Shown here: piece after piece, positions 61,948 through 64,000 of the stretch
Layout: the number at the start of each line of letters is the position of its first letter
Numbering within the stretch: position 1 is the first letter of the stretch
Assembly (NCBI GenBank): GCA_023387985.1
Contig: JAEWHC010000005.1
Coordinates: forward strand, 62,001 to 126,000
Source of the DNA: Bacteroidota bacterium
GTDB lineage: Bacteria; Bacteroidota; Bacteroidia; Chitinophagales; Chitinophagaceae
Direction: 5' to 3'
Length of the DNA: 64,000 nucleotides
Position numbers and translations under genes: made by a program
Notes under the pieces: model-generated
Told to the model about the DNA's origin: nothing
Seen by the model: only the letters and a program-made list of their open reading frames with translations
Databases searched by the model: none

Positions 61948-62295
61948 TCAGCTTTTGGTTATCGGACCGGCCGCCTGCTGCTTGTTGATGTTGTTGGTCC
62001 ATTCCATGCTTATGGCGGTTTTTTCAATTTTCAGATAGCTGCCCGGGCTAATTTCAAGCTCAAGTGTGCCATCTTCATTGATTTTATGTACACGGCCATG
62101 AATTCCGGCGATGGTAACTATGCGGTCGCCTTTTTGTAAACGCTCAATAAATCCTTTCTGCTCTTTGGCTTTTTTTGCCTGCGGACGGATCATGAACAGC
62201 CAGAAAACCAGGATCATCAATCCCAGGAATACGAATTCAAATCCTCCCCCTTGTCCGCCACCGCCAACAAATAGTAATGTAGTTAAATCGATCAT
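61948..62295 (-). CDS. yajC: Preprotein translocase subunit YajC
   Basis: 115 residues. A Gly-rich N-terminus (LLFVGGGGQGGG) is followed by the membrane helix FVFLGLMILVFWLFMIRPQ and the family motif RPQAKKAKEQ, then FIERLQKGDRIVTIAGIHGRV with an SH3-like domain. YajC associates with SecDF-YidC. It lies 12 bases after the DUF1573 gene. Confidence 0.93.
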   Translation of the reverse strand: MIDLTTLLFVGGGGQGGGFEFVFLGLMILVFWLFMIRPQAKKAKEQKGFIERLQKGDRIVTIAGIHGRVHKINEDGTLELEISPGSYLKIEKTAISMEWTNNINKQQAAGPITKS

Positions 62296-62307
62296 ATATA
62301 GTTTTAT

Positions 62308-62814
62308 TTAGAATGTGTTTCCGTTCATGTTTGTCTCTGTTCTGCTTACCGCCTGGCTGGCTCCTACCACCTCAACCTGGAAAGAAAGAATGTGGCTGGT
62401 TGTACCCTTGGTGTTGGTAAGCACGGTAATGGTTTTGTGGTTGGCGCCAGGGCGTCCCTTGCTGTCGAAAACCGCTTTTATGCTGCCTTCTTTTCCGGGC
62501 ATAATTGGAGCATCGGGCTTGTCGGGCACGGTGCAGCCACAACTTGGCATCGCACTTTGTATCACCAGCGGTTTGTCACCGGTATTTTGAAAGCGGTAAA
62601 CTATTTCCACTTTTTGGCCTTCACTTATTGAACCCAGGTTTTTGGCTGAATCGATCCAGTGAATGGTTGTAAACCTGCTGCTGTCGTTCAGTACGTCTCC
62701 GCCCATTGGAGGAATAATTGAACTGCCGGTATCCACGCGGTTTGCAGAATCGCTTTCACCCAGGCAACCGGCCAGCGAAAAGGCAATAATGGCACTAAAT
62801 ACTATTCTTTTCAT
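62308..62814 (-). CDS. DUF1573 domain lipoprotein
   Basis: 168 residues with a lipobox (FSLAGC, Cys17). An Ig-like DUF1573 domain follows: YRFQNTGDKPLVIQSAMPSCGC, PDKPDAPIMPGKEGSIKAVFDSKG-type text and TITVLTNTKG. DUF1573 proteins are common periplasmic lipoproteins of this phylum with no agreed role. Operon: nusB, this gene, yajC. Confidence 0.9.
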   Translation of the reverse strand: MKRIVFSAIIAFSLAGCLGESDSANRVDTGSSIIPPMGGDVLNDSSRFTTIHWIDSAKNLGSISEGQKVEIVYRFQNTGDKPLVIQSAMPSCGCTVPDKPDAPIMPGKEGSIKAVFDSKGRPGANHKTITVLTNTKGTTSHILSFQVEVVGASQAVSRTETNMNGNTF

Positions 62815-62897
62815 AAGCTATTGGATATTGTGGTCAAAAATCCCGCCTTTTTCCGGATTATTCAAGTGGTTTTTATGATTTATCTGTTCAACCGGGT

Positions 62898-63863
62898 TTA
62901 TTTTTTAAAAGCGACTTTTTTCAGGTCTCCGTTTCGTTCAAGATCCTTGCGTACACTATCAAGAATGCCATTGATAAATTGCCCGCTTTGCTCGGTGCTG
63001 TAAGCTTTGGCAATATCAATGTATTCATTGATCGTCACCTTGGGTGGAATGGTTTCAAAATAAAGAAATTCCGCAATGCCCATATGCATGATGATCTCAT
63101 CCAGCAGGGCAAGCCGGTCTGCATCCCAGTTTTTAAGTTTCGGCTGTATAATGCTTTCGAGGTAATTTTTACGGTCACGAACGGAGGCAACGAGGTTGAA
63201 ACCGAACTTTTGTTTTTCTTCATCCAGCATGGCCGCCGCGCTGAATACGCCCGGCTTGGAAAGAAAAGAAGCCATGATCTGCTGCAACATCTCCGCGTCA
63301 TCATCCCAGTTGGTAAACAATTCTTCGGCAAAGGCCACCCAATCTTCATTGCAAAGCATCAGTTCATGGTAAATAAAATCCATAATCTCCTTTTCCTGCT
63401 TCTTATTCCTGCCTTCCACCGCATTATAAAGCTGGTATTGCTGAGACTGAGCCAAAACCCGGTATATCTTTTTCACCCAGTCGCCATTTTCCAGCAATTG
63501 CGGTTTATACTGCATCATGGTATCGCGGTAATAATCAGATTCCAGGATGCGCCACAACAATTCATTTCCAGCAATTTTTACCGGTACATTCCGATCTTCT
63601 TCACTCGGCAAATGTTTGCCTGCGCGTAACCGTGCATCCGATTCTGCATACCTTGCAACTTCTGTAAGGAACCATACCTGCCAGTTGAACAGTGCAAGTG
63701 TCTGGCTGAATTTTTTGCCCAATACTTTTTCTTCGAGACTTTTTGGAGCAGCTGCGGCTTTATTTTTACCCGCCGGTTCCGGCTCAAATCCCTCGAGCGC
63801 TCCGGTTTCCAATGCGTACAACACCTGCATTGCTTTTACTCGTATATTTCTTCTGCTCACCAT
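62898..63863 (-). CDS. nusB: Transcription antitermination factor NusB
   Basis: 321 residues, about twice the E. coli length. This long form with an N-terminal extra domain is usual in Bacteroidota. Start MVSRRNIRVKAMQVLYALE has the R-x-x-R-x-x-A-x-Q-x-L-Y box; the C-terminal NusB helices include NWDADRLALLDEIIMHMGIAEFLYF, PPKVTINEYIDIAKAYSTEQSGQFINGILDSV. It binds boxA RNA with NusE in rRNA transcription. First gene of the operon; promoter-like element at 63887-63894. Confidence 0.95.
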   Translation of the reverse strand: MVSRRNIRVKAMQVLYALETGALEGFEPEPAGKNKAAAAPKSLEEKVLGKKFSQTLALFNWQVWFLTEVARYAESDARLRAGKHLPSEEDRNVPVKIAGNELLWRILESDYYRDTMMQYKPQLLENGDWVKKIYRVLAQSQQYQLYNAVEGRNKKQEKEIMDFIYHELMLCNEDWVAFAEELFTNWDDDAEMLQQIMASFLSKPGVFSAAAMLDEEKQKFGFNLVASVRDRKNYLESIIQPKLKNWDADRLALLDEIIMHMGIAEFLYFETIPPKVTINEYIDIAKAYSTEQSGQFINGILDSVRKDLERNGDLKKVAFKK

Positions 63864-63886
63864 AATTCTTCAGCTTAAAAGCCGTG

Positions 63887-63894
63887 CAAATGTA
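63887..63894 (-). promoter_or_regulatory. Bacteroidota -7 promoter element (TACATTTG on minus strand)
   Basis: The minus strand reads TACATTTG, a match to TAnnTTTG, 23 bases before the nusB start. Bases 63895-64000 hold nothing else I can name. Confidence 0.5.
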
Positions 63895-64000
63895 AGGGAA
63901 CGAAACGGGTTTCACCTTTTTGCCTGCCCCATCCGGCAAGATTAGCAACAGGTTATTTTATAAATTTTAAGGTCTTTCTTTCTGAATTATTGTATAGCAC

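Noticed and set aside
1..64000. tRNA, rRNA and riboswitch search
   Set aside because: No convincing cloverleaf, rRNA segment or known riboswitch core was recognised by eye; a covariance-model search would be needed to exclude small RNAs.

Overview
The window looks like a chromosomal segment of a Bacteroidota bacterium, most likely of the Chitinophagaceae or a close relative (inference). The signs are type IX secretion (T9SS) C-terminal sorting domains, a TonB-dependent receptor, repeated TAnnTTTG promoter elements and few Shine-Dalgarno sites. A long NusB and the gene order miaB / sigma-54 activator / lptE / secG point the same way. About 55 protein genes can be supported. No rRNA, tRNA or CRISPR array was found.

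Left part (1-8.9 kb): the end of an ABC exporter operon and a minus-strand GNAT/MmcQ pair, then a visibly AT-rich island (about 2.1-8.2 kb). The island holds two parallel modules, each a small lipoprotein gene followed by a T9SS-secreted enzyme gene (an alpha/beta-hydrolase, then a matrixin-type metalloprotease). Each module ends in a long imperfect inverted repeat with a shared half-site (TACCTACAAC...TATGCTGGCTGACG). Both enzyme genes are interrupted, one by a +1 frameshift and one by an in-frame TGA. Their C-terminal modules are still about 89 % identical in protein while differing at many silent sites.

Middle part (8.9-28.3 kb): a VIT-family transporter; a CT-rich minisatellite; a PQQ-type sugar dehydrogenase with its cytochrome c; a divergent TonB-dependent receptor; an ALDH7-type aldehyde dehydrogenase; small membrane proteins; a subtilase; a DinB protein; a K+-dependent-type membrane pyrophosphatase fused to an OmpA domain; an RlpA-like protein; a VanX-type dipeptidase; and rpoB. 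The rpoB gene has its own terminator and no adjacent rpoC or rplL.

Polysaccharide/cell-wall region (28.9-37.5 kb): a GT4 glycosyltransferase; an unusual 1262-residue membrane protein joining a processive GT2 synthase to an extracytoplasmic GH26-like hydrolase and a second barrel-like region; an overlapping lipoprotein glycosidase; a NamZ-type muramidase; and a lipoprotein with a duplicated domain.

Right part (37.9-64 kb): a TetR-controlled efflux operon (TolC, HlyD, two ATPases, two permeases; YbhGFSR type); an LpxL-like acyltransferase; the Lhr-like helicase and PdeM repair pair; a histone-deacetylase-like amidohydrolase; mnmD; the miaB / sigma-54 activator / lptE / acidic protein / secG operon; mltG; a YihY protein; trmH; an OstA-like LPS transport protein; and the nusB / DUF1573 / yajC operon.
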